Assembly (NCBI RefSeq): GCF_015207005.2
Contig: NZ_JADEXS020000001.1
Coordinates: 7,959,001-8,023,000, forward strand
Length of the DNA: 64,000 bases
Direction: 5' to 3'
Origin: Desmonostoc muscorum LEGE 12446
GTDB lineage: Bacteria; Cyanobacteriota; Cyanobacteriia; Cyanobacteriales; Nostocaceae
Position 1 is the stretch's first letter, and each line of letters starts with the position of its first letter. The notes below the pieces were generated by a model that did not search any database, was not told the DNA's origin, and saw nothing but the letters and a program-made list of their open reading frames with translations. Made by a program: the position numbers and the translations under genes. This document shows positions 1 to 8,248 of the stretch, piece after piece.

Positions 1-747
1 GCCCATGCTGAAAGAATTGTCCGCACTGTTGGCGGTGATAATAATACCAAAAAACTCTGGGCTAGTGACCCGATGAAAGGTGATTACTTAGGTAAAAATT
101 TAGCAAGTCACGAAATTTATCAACAATCTTCATTTACTGACCAAATTTTTGGTAATACCTCAATTGCAAGTCGCATTCGCATTGAAGATGCACATCCAGT
201 TAATCTGACAGAATTGAAATTAGAAGAACGTAACGGTGTCGCCATTGACCGAGTATTTGGTTCTGTTGCAGTTGGCCCTTTCAATTATCAAGTTTGCACT
301 GCGGGAGAATTTAGTACTAAAATTCACCTCAAAAATTTTACATTGGCGCAACTTGGTTTAATTGGTTTGGTACTGCGTGATTTAAATGATGGTTGGTTTG
401 GGTTAGGTTTTGCAAAATCACGCGGTTTAGGTACGGTTCGAGTTCAATACAATAGCGCAGTTGTCCAGTATCCAGGATGTCAATTTGACTCTGAAACCAG
501 AAAAATTCGCCAACTGGGACATTCACAGGAATGGGACTCAACTTTTCTACTGGGAGTAGGAGAGTTTTTATCCCAACAAGAAGCAGGAAAATATGGTTTT
601 TCTAAACCAGATAATCAAGATTCTCCAATTCGTGCAGAGTCTATGGAATTAGATTTTGGTGTTCAACTTAAATGGGAAGGTGACACAGAATCTGGTGTAA
701 AAGATTTATTTATGCGTTCAGTTCGTGCATGGAGTAAGGAGGTTTAA
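1..747 (+). CDS. Type III CRISPR RAMP protein (Csm3/Cas7-like), 5'-truncated
   Basis: The reading frame is open from base 1, so the gene begins upstream of the window; a Met at 73 is internal. It is a RAMP-superfamily (Cas7/Csm3-like) backbone subunit of a type III effector, which binds crRNA in the interference complex. Visible support: FGNTSIASRIRIEDA (about residue 50 of the visible part), the segment EERNGVAIDRVFGSV followed by GPFNYQV, and the glycine-rich SRGLGTVRV typical of RAMP RNA-binding loops. The next three genes are packed tightly behind it (5 bp gap, then overlaps), so this is the start of the visible part of a cas operon. The subtype (III-D) is inferred from the next gene. Family sure, exact orthologue less so. 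Confidence 0.8.
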   Translation, partial: AHAERIVRTVGGDNNTKKLWASDPMKGDYLGKNLASHEIYQQSSFTDQIFGNTSIASRIRIEDAHPVNLTELKLEERNGVAIDRVFGSVAVGPFNYQVCTAGEFSTKIHLKNFTLAQLGLIGLVLRDLNDGWFGLGFAKSRGLGTVRVQYNSAVVQYPGCQFDSETRKIRQLGHSQEWDSTFLLGVGEFLSQQEAGKYGFSKPDNQDSPIRAESMELDFGVQLKWEGDTESGVKDLFMRSVRAWSKEV

Positions 748-752
748 GCTGC

Positions 753-1238
753 ATGAAAGAAGAATTTATTCTGGGGTATGTATATCATAAGCAATTGGTA
801 GCACATGATGAACTAAGTACTTTAATTAGTCACCCCTCTAACTCGCAAAGTTATTATTTTTTGCGTTATTCTCATGCTGTAAGTGGAATTTGTAGGAAAT
901 TGCCTGATGAAAGAGGAGAAATTGAAGGACAGCTATTTAATTCGATATATGAAATTAGATGGAAAAAATACAAGTCAGGATATGAAGTTTTAATCCTCAG
1001 TAAAGAAGAATTTCAATTAGTAGGCTTTGACAAATTAACTGGTGATTGGAAAATTTGCGATCGCAATGCTTATTGGCATAACCCAGAAGAAACAAGATTT
1101 CCTAAAGGTTTCACTTTTAAAGGTGAAAATAATCAACCTATCAAGCCTGAAAGTATATCAGTAAAACAAAGATATTTCCAAGATTCTGCTACTGCAACTA
1201 TTCATTTTGTCGCCTTAACGGTTAACGAAAATGACTAA
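753..1238 (+). CDS. Csx19-like type III-D CRISPR-associated protein
   Basis: 161 residues, 5 bp after the RAMP gene and overlapping the next gene by 8 bp, so it is translationally linked inside the cas operon. Its size, position and pattern (an N-terminal YVYHKQLVAHDEL stretch, a central IRWKKYKSGYEVLILS strand pair, then GDWKICDRNAYWHN) agree with what I recall of Csx19 (TIGR03984), a small protein of unknown mechanism restricted to type III-D loci. No nuclease or helicase motif is visible. The assignment rests on context and recall of the family; an unrelated small Cas accessory protein cannot be excluded. Confidence 0.5.
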   Translation: MKEEFILGYVYHKQLVAHDELSTLISHPSNSQSYYFLRYSHAVSGICRKLPDERGEIEGQLFNSIYEIRWKKYKSGYEVLILSKEEFQLVGFDKLTGDWKICDRNAYWHNPEETRFPKGFTFKGENNQPIKPESISVKQRYFQDSATATIHFVALTVNEND

Positions 1239-2304
1239 CACACCAAAACCTAAACCGCGAAAACCAGTACCTTCTCAGCCTCCATCCCGTGATGACTCTG
1301 GGGGAAGTAGCACACAAAAACCATATAAATTTGTTTCTTTTCCACAAGAACGCCCACGCTTAGAACATCCTGCTGGACACGATAAATTTGATAAAAATCG
1401 CCTGCACGGAACTTTGTTTTTAACACTTAAAGTGCAAACATCACTTCATGTTTCTACTGGTGTTGTTGTCCTTGGTAGCGATATTGCAACTCGTGTACCT
1501 TTAATTAAAACAATGGTACAAGGGCTTGATAAACATCTTCTAATTCAAGGAAGTTCTCTTAAAGGTTGCGTTCGTTCTGTATATGAAGCCATTACAAATA
1601 GTACCCTTGCAGTAGTCACTTCAAGATATCGGGATAAAATACCAAGCGAAAGATTACCATGTCGAAATAAGCAACAATTATGTCCTGCTAGTCAAGTATT
1701 TGGGGCTTTAGATTGGCAGGGATTAATTGAGTTTAATGATACGAAGTGTGAAAATATAGGTTTTAATACAGGGTTTATGCCTTCATTATATCGTCCCCGT
1801 CCTGAACCTGGCAGTGCATATTTTGACACCAGAGGAAAGGTTTCTGGACGTAAATTTTATTATCATACAATTCGTGCCATTGAGAAAGGCCAAAATCAAG
1901 GAATTGCAGTTCAACAAGCTGCAAAAGAATACACTTTTACTACTCAATTACAGTTTAAAAACCTGAAACCTGAAGAATTAGGAACACTCTTTGTTGTGCT
2001 GGGACAAGATTCTAATTATCCCATAGCTTTAAAAGTTGGTGGTGGTAAACCGATTGGGATGGGAACCATGACTGTAGAAGTCACCCAAGCGAGGATATTG
2101 CAAAATTTTGAGGATTTGCGATCGCACTACTCCACTTACACCCCCAATAACAATCATTTTCTCACAGAAGAAACACTACAAAAATTTATCGCCGCCCAAA
2201 TTAAAACAGCACATTCCCGACTTATTCAACTTCCCCAACTCCAACAACTCGCTGAAGTTCTACGCTACCCAACCGACCGCGAACCACCAGAAGGAATGTA
2301 TTAA
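1231..2304 (+). CDS. Type III CRISPR RAMP protein (second Cas7-like subunit)
   Basis: 357 residues. The start ATG (ATGACTAA) overlaps the stop of the preceding gene. A low-complexity, proline-rich N-terminus (residues 1-45) precedes a RAMP fold: LIQGSSLKGCVRSVYEAIT (residues about 105-123) is the characteristic SSLKG(x)R motif, FGALDWQGLIEF follows near residue 158, and KVGGGKPIGMGTM near residue 270 is the glycine-rich loop. Two cysteines (CRNKQQLC) sit between the first two motifs, where some RAMPs bind zinc. It should be another backbone subunit of the same effector complex. The next gene begins at the last base of its stop codon. Confidence 0.75.
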   Translation: MTNTPKPKPRKPVPSQPPSRDDSGGSSTQKPYKFVSFPQERPRLEHPAGHDKFDKNRLHGTLFLTLKVQTSLHVSTGVVVLGSDIATRVPLIKTMVQGLDKHLLIQGSSLKGCVRSVYEAITNSTLAVVTSRYRDKIPSERLPCRNKQQLCPASQVFGALDWQGLIEFNDTKCENIGFNTGFMPSLYRPRPEPGSAYFDTRGKVSGRKFYYHTIRAIEKGQNQGIAVQQAAKEYTFTTQLQFKNLKPEELGTLFVVLGQDSNYPIALKVGGGKPIGMGTMTVEVTQARILQNFEDLRSHYSTYTPNNNHFLTEETLQKFIAAQIKTAHSRLIQLPQLQQLAEVLRYPTDREPPEGMY

Positions 2305-2939
2305 TGTTGACTACAGAATCTTTAACAGAAGCCGAATCTCAACTTGCTCACAATTTAGCGATAACTTTGGTTAAAGAGGACACAGATGTTAATGAAGTAG
2401 GAAAAGTTATTGCATATCTGCGTAGCATTGTAGAGCAACCAGACGCAGGACGACGATTTTTTACCTATCTTAAAACTTTAGTTACTAATGGTAGGCAAAT
2501 TGGACACAGTGGCCGAACCACAGACTACTATCGCAATATCGAACGTGCGTGTAATCAGTACTTACAAAACCAACAAGCAAACGCTCAGACGATGTTAAAA
2601 ATTTTAGGCTGGGCGGTGCGTTTGATGCGGTATTACAAAGTTAGTCCCATTGAGGAAATATCTATTTCTCAAAGTACAGAATTTGAACAAATTTCTGAAC
2701 GTCAAGTGGAAATTGCGATCGTTTTTCAATCACAAAAGTTTGAAATTGATCAAGTTTTAGACGCTACCGTACTTGGTGTTAAGGGCAATAAGGTAACCTA
2801 TGAGATGCTGGGAGCTATTAAGCTCACTGAGAAAGAACCTAGAAAAGCAGCCTCTTTAAAGGAAGGACAGGTAGTAAAAGTGAAAATTAGCGCCCTCAAG
2901 GATGATGGAAGTATTAAAAGTGTCAGATTTACTGAGTGA
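2304..2939 (+). CDS. Putative type III small subunit (Csm2/Cas11-like) with C-terminal OB-like domain
   Basis: 211 residues, start ATG sharing one base with the stop of the RAMP gene (TAATG), the last gene of the operon. Residues 1-125 look all-helical, with GRRFFTYLKTLVTNGRQIG followed by SGRTTDYYRNIERAC, a pattern like the Csm2-type small subunit. Residues about 140-211 look like a beta-barrel (VLDATVLGVKGNKVTYEML and GQVVKVKISALKDDGSI), resembling an S1/TRAM OB fold. The small-subunit call is an inference from operon position and helix content; the OB part would be unusual for Cas11 proteins. No catalytic motif is visible. Confidence 0.45.
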   Translation: MLTTESLTEAESQLAHNLAITLVKEDTDVNEVGKVIAYLRSIVEQPDAGRRFFTYLKTLVTNGRQIGHSGRTTDYYRNIERACNQYLQNQQANAQTMLKILGWAVRLMRYYKVSPIEEISISQSTEFEQISERQVEIAIVFQSQKFEIDQVLDATVLGVKGNKVTYEMLGAIKLTEKEPRKAASLKEGQVVKVKISALKDDGSIKSVRFTE

Positions 2940-3010
2940 TTTTCTGGATTTTTGTTATTTATTACTTAGAATAGGATATGTAGTTTGATCACTAACCAAG
3001 TTATTTCCGT

Positions 3011-3472
3011 ATGGCTAAACACAACCGTGGTAAACCCCTAACACGAGACATAAATCTCAACTGTAAAGGTATAGATACCTACATAAATGATATGAAGACT
3101 TCATCCGCACGCCAAGAAACACTAAATACCAAAGTGAATAAAAAGCGCCCTCAGAAACAAAAGTCTTGGGAAAATCCTCGTTTCCACTGTAAAAAACTAC
3201 AGAAGATTTACGAGACTGGAGAAGGTTATCATAAATACACAGTAGCTGTTGTTGAGAACTTTTTTGAGAAGATGCAAATACTCGAGATGGTGAGCAACAA
3301 GTCGGATTTGTACCAATATAAGAATCTGGGGTTTCACAAGCTGGAAGAAGGAAAACGCAAGGGACACTATGCTGTATGGCTTACTGGCAATTGGCGGTTG
3401 ATTATGAAGATTGAAGAGGACGAAGTTAGCAAGTATCTTTTGATTATCGAGATTGTTGACTATCATCACTAG
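3011..3472 (+). CDS. HigB/RelE-family toxin with N-terminal extension
   Basis: 153 residues. From residue about 57 the protein follows the HigB-type RelE superfamily mRNA interferase pattern: FHCKKLQKIYETGEGYHKY, then DLYQYKNLGFHKLEEGKRKG, GNWRLIMKIEEDE and the family-typical ending IIEIVDYH. These toxins cleave mRNA on the ribosome. The first 56 residues are lysine-rich and not part of the usual family, which is about 95 residues; no in-frame start lies closer to the domain than the ATG at 3092, so the toxin either carries an extension or translation starts at 3092. It is followed 110 bp downstream by the cognate HigA-like antitoxin, the toxin-first order usual for higBA. Confidence 0.75.
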   Translation: MAKHNRGKPLTRDINLNCKGIDTYINDMKTSSARQETLNTKVNKKRPQKQKSWENPRFHCKKLQKIYETGEGYHKYTVAVVENFFEKMQILEMVSNKSDLYQYKNLGFHKLEEGKRKGHYAVWLTGNWRLIMKIEEDEVSKYLLIIEIVDYHH

Positions 3473-3582
3473 AAATTACCTCAGATAGTTTTTAGTCTTG
3501 ATTAACTGTAGAGATGCTTCGCCAGTGTCTCTACAACCTAGAATAGAGGAGATGCACTACATATCCTACAGGAAATGAAACA

Positions 3583-3873
3583 ATGCAACAGCGTTTAATA
3601 CCAGTAAAAGCTTTTCCGCCAGGAAGAATTTTACAAAAAGAAATAGAAGCCAGAAACTGGACGGAAGCTAATTTAGTAGCAATAGATAAGGATTTACCTG
3701 AAATTATTTCAGCAATTGTTCAGGATAAGCGGCAGATTACACTTGAAATTGCTGAAAAACTAGCAGAAGCTTTTGGTACTTCTGTTCAATCTTGGATAAA
3801 TTTAGAAAATAATTACCGATTATACCTTGCAAGAAAAGCTCTTGATTCTATTAAAAATCTATCTGAAATATGA
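3583..3873 (+). CDS. HigA-family antitoxin (XRE helix-turn-helix)
   Basis: 96 residues. The segment PPGRILQKEIEARNWTEANL followed by LAEAFGTSVQSWINLENNYR is the XRE/HigA helix-turn-helix with the family C-terminal motif (SxxxWxNLQxxYD-like). It should bind and neutralise the upstream HigB-like toxin and repress the pair. The two genes are separated by 110 bp holding a short inverted repeat (GTAGAGA at 3511 to TCTCTAC near 3535), longer than the spacing usual for higBA. Confidence 0.8.
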   Translation: MQQRLIPVKAFPPGRILQKEIEARNWTEANLVAIDKDLPEIISAIVQDKRQITLEIAEKLAEAFGTSVQSWINLENNYRLYLARKALDSIKNLSEI

Positions 3874-3889
3874 TATATTAAAATAATAA

Positions 3890-3984
3890 GTTCCTCGTAA
3901 GGGGACGGAAACAATTATCCGTGAGATGTTAGCCTACATATCATTTATGTGTACCCATCTCTTTCCCCGCAAGGGGACTAAAAC
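3890..3984 (+). CRISPR. Possible relic CRISPR: two degenerate repeats
   Basis: Two segments ending at 3912 and 3984 match at 18 of 23 positions: one reads ttcctcgtaaggggacgg plus aaac, the other tttccccgcaaggggact plus aaaac. Both hold the ccccgcaagggg hairpin core and the gaaac/aaaac 3' end seen in cyanobacterial CRISPR repeats. The ends are 72 bp apart, which fits a repeat of about 37 bp plus a spacer of about 35 bp. The 5' halves of the repeats do not match well, so this is a relic at most. It lies 1 kb after the type III genes. Confidence 0.35.
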
Positions 3985-4131
3985 TAACCAAATACATTGT
4001 ATTAGGTAACTGCTTTGTACCCAGCAGTTAGCCTTGTTTTTTGGAGCGATCGCTTTTATATTTTAAAAACAAACTGGCTACGCCAATGCCAAAGGCGATC
4101 GCACTTTTGATGAAGCTAAATCTGGCTGTAC

Positions 4132-4668
4132 TTACTGCTTAATCTTTGCTTCCTGCTCTAAAAACAAGTTGCCAATATCAAATAAAAGCTGCATAGTACC
4201 TTGGTAGCCAACCTTGGTAAGATGATTGTGATCTAAACGGTCAAAAATGGGAATTCCTTGACCATAGAGAGGAATTTTTAAGCGATGAGCGATCGCAACT
4301 GCGTGAGAATTGCTAATCAGCAAATCAGAACCAACCGCCAGTTGCTCAAAGTCTTCTAAATCACCAATGGTAACACTAGGAATCGGTAATTTTTCGAGTA
4401 CAGGAGAGCGTGTTGTCGTGACCGCGGCGTGAATCTGAACTCCTAGCGATCGCAAGAAATCAACCGTTGACCACAGTAAATCTGGTTCCAGCGCTACAGC
4501 AACTCCCTTGCAACCAAAGTAAAAGTGATTCTCCAACATTACATGCTGCAACTGACGGCGCTGATGGCGGTATTTGTCTGGTACGCTAACACCACTGATA
4601 TCCGCCAATGCTTGGAGAAATTTATCTACTGCTGTTAGTCCCGTTAATTCCCCAAACACCTCGTAAGG
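4132..4668 (-). pseudogene. nifN: nifN C-terminal fragment
   Basis: Only the last ~178 codons of a NifN-like protein (FeMo-cofactor scaffold subunit, normally about 440 residues) remain. Diagnostic stretches are FGELTGLTAVDKFLQALAD, RRQLQHVMLENHFYFGCK, VALEPDLLW, IPSVTIGDLEDFEQLA, LLISNSHAVAIAHRL and IPIFDRLDH. A GTG at 4659 could be read as a start, but homology continues upstream to about 4668, where the frame runs into a TAA inside a palindromic element. No other nif gene is nearby, so this is a broken or transposed copy rather than a working gene. Confidence 0.8.
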
Positions 4669-4672
4669 TATC

Positions 4673-4710
4673 AGGACTTACGCAACTGGCACGCCAGTTG
4701 CGTAAGTCCT
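4673..4710. repeat. 38-bp near-perfect palindrome (MITE or IS terminus-like)
   Basis: Two 18-bp arms (aggacttacgcaactggc and its complement) separated by 2 bp. The arm resembles terminal inverted repeats of cyanobacterial insertion sequences. It sits exactly at the break between the nifN fragment and the WD40 fragment, so it marks the junction of a deletion or transposon excision. Confidence 0.75.
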
Positions 4711-4943
4711 GTAGTGGTAGTATTGACGAGACTTGGCGTTTATGGAACCTGCAAGGTCAACCTCTTACTCCACCTTTTATCGGACATGACAGCGAAGTAA
4801 ATTCCATAGCCTTTAGTCCAGATAGCCAGATGATTGTTACTGGCAGTGGAAGTTTTAGCGACAATGATAATACTGTACGGTTAAAAGCAGCCTGTGAAAC
4901 TTGCCAAAAGCACATCTGGAGCAAGGCAGATTCGTCTTTTTAA
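4711..4943 (+). pseudogene. WD40-repeat protein fragment
   Basis: After the palindrome, the plus strand encodes DETWRLWNLQGQPLTPPFIG, then HDSEVNSIAFSPDSQMIVTG and DNDNTVRL, which is one and a half WD40 blades of the kind found in large cyanobacterial WD40 regulators. The homology ends abruptly near 4885 and unrelated codons follow up to the stop at 4943. No N-terminal part exists upstream. It is a fragment left by rearrangement and is not expected to be functional. Confidence 0.65.
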
Positions 4944-5051
4944 AGTTTGGTTTTGGATAATTGCTGTAACTCCTGAATTCTGACTCCTGACTTCTGACTT
5001 CTGCAAACTCTACTGCTACCCTAAACTTATATCACTCCAAAACTTGCAGCC

Positions 5052-5720
5052 ATGTCTGTCGCCAAAGATTTTGAACCCCCAAAAGATGTAATATTTCCAC
5101 CAGGAGATTTAGAAAGTAACGAACCGCCATTGGAAACATACCTACATTTGCAACAAATGTTGCTATTAATAAAATGCCTTGATTGGTGGTGGCGCGATCG
5201 TCAAGACTTCTTTTGTGCAGGTAATCTAACAATTTATTACAGTCCACGCCAACGCAAATCTGAAGATTTCCGGGGGCCAGATTTCTTTGTTGTGTTGGAT
5301 ACTGAACGCAAGCCCCGTGATAGCTGGGTCGTTTGGGAAGAATATGGTAAATATCCCAACTTGATTATAGAACTGCTTTCAGATTCCACCGCAGCGATCG
5401 ATAAAGGGCTAAAAAAACAAATTTACCAAGACATCTTCCGCACTCCTGAATATTTCTGGTTTGACCCCAAAAATTTAGAATTTGCTGGGTTTATCTTAGT
5501 TGGTGGTACTTATCAGCCCATAGAACCGAACCCTCAAGGATTATTCTGGAGTCAACAGCTAAGTTTGTACTTGGGTGTTTATGAAAATAAATTGCGTTAT
5601 TTTACCCCCCAAGGACAACTAATTCCCACACCTGAAGAAGCTGTTCAACAACAGACGCAACGCGCCGATCGCCTAGCAGCAAAACTGCGAGAATTAAATA
5701 TAGATCCAGAAAATTTATAA
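5052..5720 (+). CDS. Uma2-family (DUF820) putative endonuclease
   Basis: 222 residues of the Uma2/DUF820 family, PD-(D/E)XK-fold putative nucleases greatly expanded in cyanobacteria. Seen: GPDFFVVLDTERKP (acidic residue of the fold), NLIIELLSDSTAAIDKGLKK (E and K of the active-site core), YWFDPKNLEFAGF, and a C-terminal tail of charged helix (QTQRADRLAAKLRELNID). The cellular role of the family is not known to me. It stands alone between the nifN/WD40 scar and fdhD; 30 bp separate it from fdhD, so co-transcription is possible. Confidence 0.85.
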   Translation: MSVAKDFEPPKDVIFPPGDLESNEPPLETYLHLQQMLLLIKCLDWWWRDRQDFFCAGNLTIYYSPRQRKSEDFRGPDFFVVLDTERKPRDSWVVWEEYGKYPNLIIELLSDSTAAIDKGLKKQIYQDIFRTPEYFWFDPKNLEFAGFILVGGTYQPIEPNPQGLFWSQQLSLYLGVYENKLRYFTPQGQLIPTPEEAVQQQTQRADRLAAKLRELNIDPENL

Positions 5721-5750
5721 AAATTAATGATGCCTAGAATTTTATAGGTA

Positions 5751-6593
5751 ATGAATAAACAACCTGGTAGCAAAACCAAAGCGCAAGTTTGGGTTGTGGA
5801 AAATGGTAAAGTGCGATCGCGTTTAGACCATCTCACCACCGAAGAACCCTTAGAAATTCGCCTCGCCCCCTTCCAAAAAAGTGTAGCTGTTACCATGCGG
5901 ACACCTGGCGCAGATTTTGAACTTGCTGCTGGTTTCCTCTATGCTGAAGGAGTCGTTACCCGCAAAGAAGATATCCAACGTATTAGTTACTGCGTAGATG
6001 AGTCAGTAGATGGTGAGCAGCGATATAACATTGTAAATGTAGAACTGCGGCATGGATTAATTCCAGACTTACAGCCTTTGGAGCGTCATTTCTACACTAC
6101 TAGCGCCTGTGGAGTATGTGGTAAAGCAAGCCTTGAAGCTTTGCGTCTGCGGGGATGTCCAGTGATTCCTGCTGGTCTAACAGTAACACCTGATATCATC
6201 TACAGCCTACCAGATCAGCTCCGAGCTGCTCAAGGTATCTTCACCGCTACAGGAGGTTTGCACGCTGCGGCTACCTTCAATGCTCAAGGAAAGTTGTTAA
6301 ATCTGCACGAGGATGTTGGGCGTCACAATGCTTTAGATAAATTGATTGGTTCAGCATTTCTCAGTGACGAATTACCTTTAAATAACCATATTGTCTTAGT
6401 GAGTGGACGCTCTAGTTTTGAGATTTTGCAAAAGTCTGCAATTGCTGGAGTTCCCATTGTCTGCTCTGTTTCTGCTCCCAGCAGTTTAGCGGTATCTGTC
6501 GCCAAAGAATTTGGAATTACCTTAATTGGATTCTTGCGCGGAGAACGGTTTAATGTTTACACTGATTTGCAAAGAATAAAGGCTATAAATTGA
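5751..6593 (+). CDS. fdhD: Formate dehydrogenase accessory sulfurtransferase FdhD
   Basis: 280 residues, normal length. FdhD carries sulfur from a cysteine desulfurase to the molybdenum or tungsten cofactor of formate dehydrogenase-type enzymes. The signature TTSACGVCGKAS near residues 117-128 holds the two persulfide-carrying cysteines. TGGLHAAATF, HEDVGRHNALDKLIG and VSGRSSFEILQKSAIAGVPI are the conserved C-terminal blocks for nucleotide/cofactor binding. The ATG at 5751 gives an N-terminus with the VENGKVRSRLDHLTTEEPLE strand expected of the family. No formate dehydrogenase gene lies in the window. Confidence 0.93.
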   Translation: MNKQPGSKTKAQVWVVENGKVRSRLDHLTTEEPLEIRLAPFQKSVAVTMRTPGADFELAAGFLYAEGVVTRKEDIQRISYCVDESVDGEQRYNIVNVELRHGLIPDLQPLERHFYTTSACGVCGKASLEALRLRGCPVIPAGLTVTPDIIYSLPDQLRAAQGIFTATGGLHAAATFNAQGKLLNLHEDVGRHNALDKLIGSAFLSDELPLNNHIVLVSGRSSFEILQKSAIAGVPIVCSVSAPSSLAVSVAKEFGITLIGFLRGERFNVYTDLQRIKAIN

Positions 6594-6726
6594 AGAATAA
6601 TTCCGAATTCAGCAATCTTTCAGTATGGCGAAGGTATTGCTATAAAAACAAAATTACATTATCCAAACTTGATAATTAAAGCAATTCCTTGAGTCAATAT
6701 TTAATTACACTTACTTGTTGATAAAT

Positions 6727-7137
6727 ATGGTTTTTTCGTGCATTGATGCATTTGTTACTATAGCATCGGTCAATTGTGAAAACTTAGTGAATTTCTATAC
6801 AAAATTGCTGGAGCAAAAGCCGGTGACTTTGATTCCGAATGTCTATGCTGAGTTTCATTTGACTAGTATGCGGTTGGGTATTTTTAAACCAAAGGACACC
6901 AATGAATCGGAATTTGAAGTGATGTCTCTTGACTCGTCGCTTTGTGTCTATGGCAAAAGTAAGATAAGTTTATGTTTAGAGGTGAGTAACTTGGAAGATG
7001 CGATCGCCCACTTAACCGCTTTGGGCTATCCCCCACCAGGAAAGATTTCCATTGCTTCCCACGGCAGAGAGATTTATGCTTATGACCCTGATGGTAATCG
7101 TCTGATTTTACATGAAGCTAAAGGGAGTGCTGAGTGA
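6727..7137 (+). CDS. VOC-superfamily (glyoxalase/bleomycin-resistance fold) protein
   Basis: About 136 residues starting from ATG 6727 (a TTG at 6715 is also in frame). Pattern of a vicinal oxygen chelate domain: CIDAFVTIASVNCENLVNFY at the N-terminus, a central AEFHLTSMRLGIF strand pair, and the family-typical ending AYDPDGNRLILHE. VOC proteins bind a metal and act as lyases, dioxygenases or antibiotic-binding proteins; the substrate cannot be told here. It lies between fdhD and ylqF, all on the plus strand, but with spacers above 130 bp, so probably separately transcribed. Confidence 0.8.
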   Translation: MVFSCIDAFVTIASVNCENLVNFYTKLLEQKPVTLIPNVYAEFHLTSMRLGIFKPKDTNESEFEVMSLDSSLCVYGKSKISLCLEVSNLEDAIAHLTALGYPPPGKISIASHGREIYAYDPDGNRLILHEAKGSAE

Positions 7138-7204
7138 GCAATCAGGAGTCAGGAGTTAAGAATGAGGAGTTATTTTTCACTTTGCTCTTGCCTCTACCCT
7201 TCTA

Positions 7205-7253
7205 CTACCCAGTTCCCAGTCCCCAGTTCCCAGTCCCCAATCCCCAGTCCCTT
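7205..7253. repeat. Simple repeat, ccccagt-type
   Basis: Tandem copies of a roughly 8-bp unit (cccagtcc / cccaatcc) between the VOC gene and ylqF. The same unit recurs at many intergenic sites in the window and inside gcvP and cobN. Confidence 0.8.
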
Positions 7254-7293
7254 TGATTGGCAATAATTAATAATTGGTAGTTAATAAGAAACT

Positions 7294-8175
7294 ATGACCA
7301 TAACTCAAAACTATAAATTAAACCTAATTCAATGGTATCCAGGTCACATTGCCAAAGCTGAAAAGAAGCTTAAAGAACAGCTAAAACGCGTAGATGTGGT
7401 GTTTGAGGTACGAGACGCCCGGATTCCTTTAGGGACTCACCATCCCCAAATAGCTGAGTGGGTGGAGGGTAAGACACGGGTGTTGATACTCAACCGAGTA
7501 GATATGATTACGCCGCAAATGCGATCGCTTTGGATAGATTGGTTTAAACGTCAAGGAGAAACCCCTTATTTTACCAATGCTCAACATGGTAAAGGTATAG
7601 CAGAAGTGGCACGGGCAGCCCAAGCAGCTGGGGTAGAACTCAATAAAAGAAGAAGCGATCGCGGCATGTTACCCCGTCCAGTAAGGGCTGTAGTAATTGG
7701 TTTTCCCAATGTCGGTAAATCAGCTTTGATTAACCGTCTGTTAGGACGGCGAGTAGTAGAAAGTGCAGCCCGTCCTGGGGTAACTCGCCAACTCCGCTGG
7801 GTGCGAATTTCTGAACATTTGGAATTACTTGATGCTCCTGGTGTGATCCCCGCTAGGTTAGAAGACCAAGATGCAGCATTAAAATTAGCAATTTGTGATG
7901 ATATCGGTGAGGCATCTTACGATAATCAGCTCGTAGCAGCAGCCTTAGTAGATTTACTGAACTATTTGGAAGCTGTAGCCACAGATTTGTTACCAAAAAA
8001 ACCGCTAGAGTCCCGCTACCAACTCGATCCTGTATCTGAAACTGGAGATGTTTATTTGCACGCCTTGGCAGAGCATCGTTACAAAGGTGATGTAGAGCGA
8101 ACAGCAAGGCAACTTTTAACAGATTTTCGCAAGGGATTACTGGGTGAAATAGCTTTAGAAATACCACCAAATTAA
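7294..8175 (+). CDS. ylqF: Ribosome biogenesis GTPase YlqF (RbgA)
   Basis: 293 residues. Circularly permuted GTPase needed for late assembly of the 50S subunit. The motif order is permuted as expected: G4 (LNRVDMI, residue about 66) comes first, then G1 (GFPNVGKSALINRL, residue about 136), then G3 (DAPGVIPA, residue about 183). The N-terminus IQWYPGHIAKAEKKLKEQLK and VRDARIPLGTHHPQI are also family signatures. A hairpin at 8217-8248 probably ends transcription. Confidence 0.93.
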   Translation: MTITQNYKLNLIQWYPGHIAKAEKKLKEQLKRVDVVFEVRDARIPLGTHHPQIAEWVEGKTRVLILNRVDMITPQMRSLWIDWFKRQGETPYFTNAQHGKGIAEVARAAQAAGVELNKRRSDRGMLPRPVRAVVIGFPNVGKSALINRLLGRRVVESAARPGVTRQLRWVRISEHLELLDAPGVIPARLEDQDAALKLAICDDIGEASYDNQLVAAALVDLLNYLEAVATDLLPKKPLESRYQLDPVSETGDVYLHALAEHRYKGDVERTARQLLTDFRKGLLGEIALEIPPN

Positions 8176-8216
8176 ACTTTTTTGGGCATTTTGGAGCAGC
8201 ACTTTACTTTAGATAT

Positions 8217-8248
8217 AGGTCTGTTGTCAAAAATTTTGCAACAGACCT
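8217..8248. terminator. Probable bidirectional terminator
   Basis: Ten-base stem (AGGTCTGTTG pairing with CAACAGACCT) with a 12-base AT-rich loop, between the convergent ylqF and the minus-strand hypothetical gene. The flanks are AT-rich (aataattatt) but lack a clean U-run. Confidence 0.4.
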
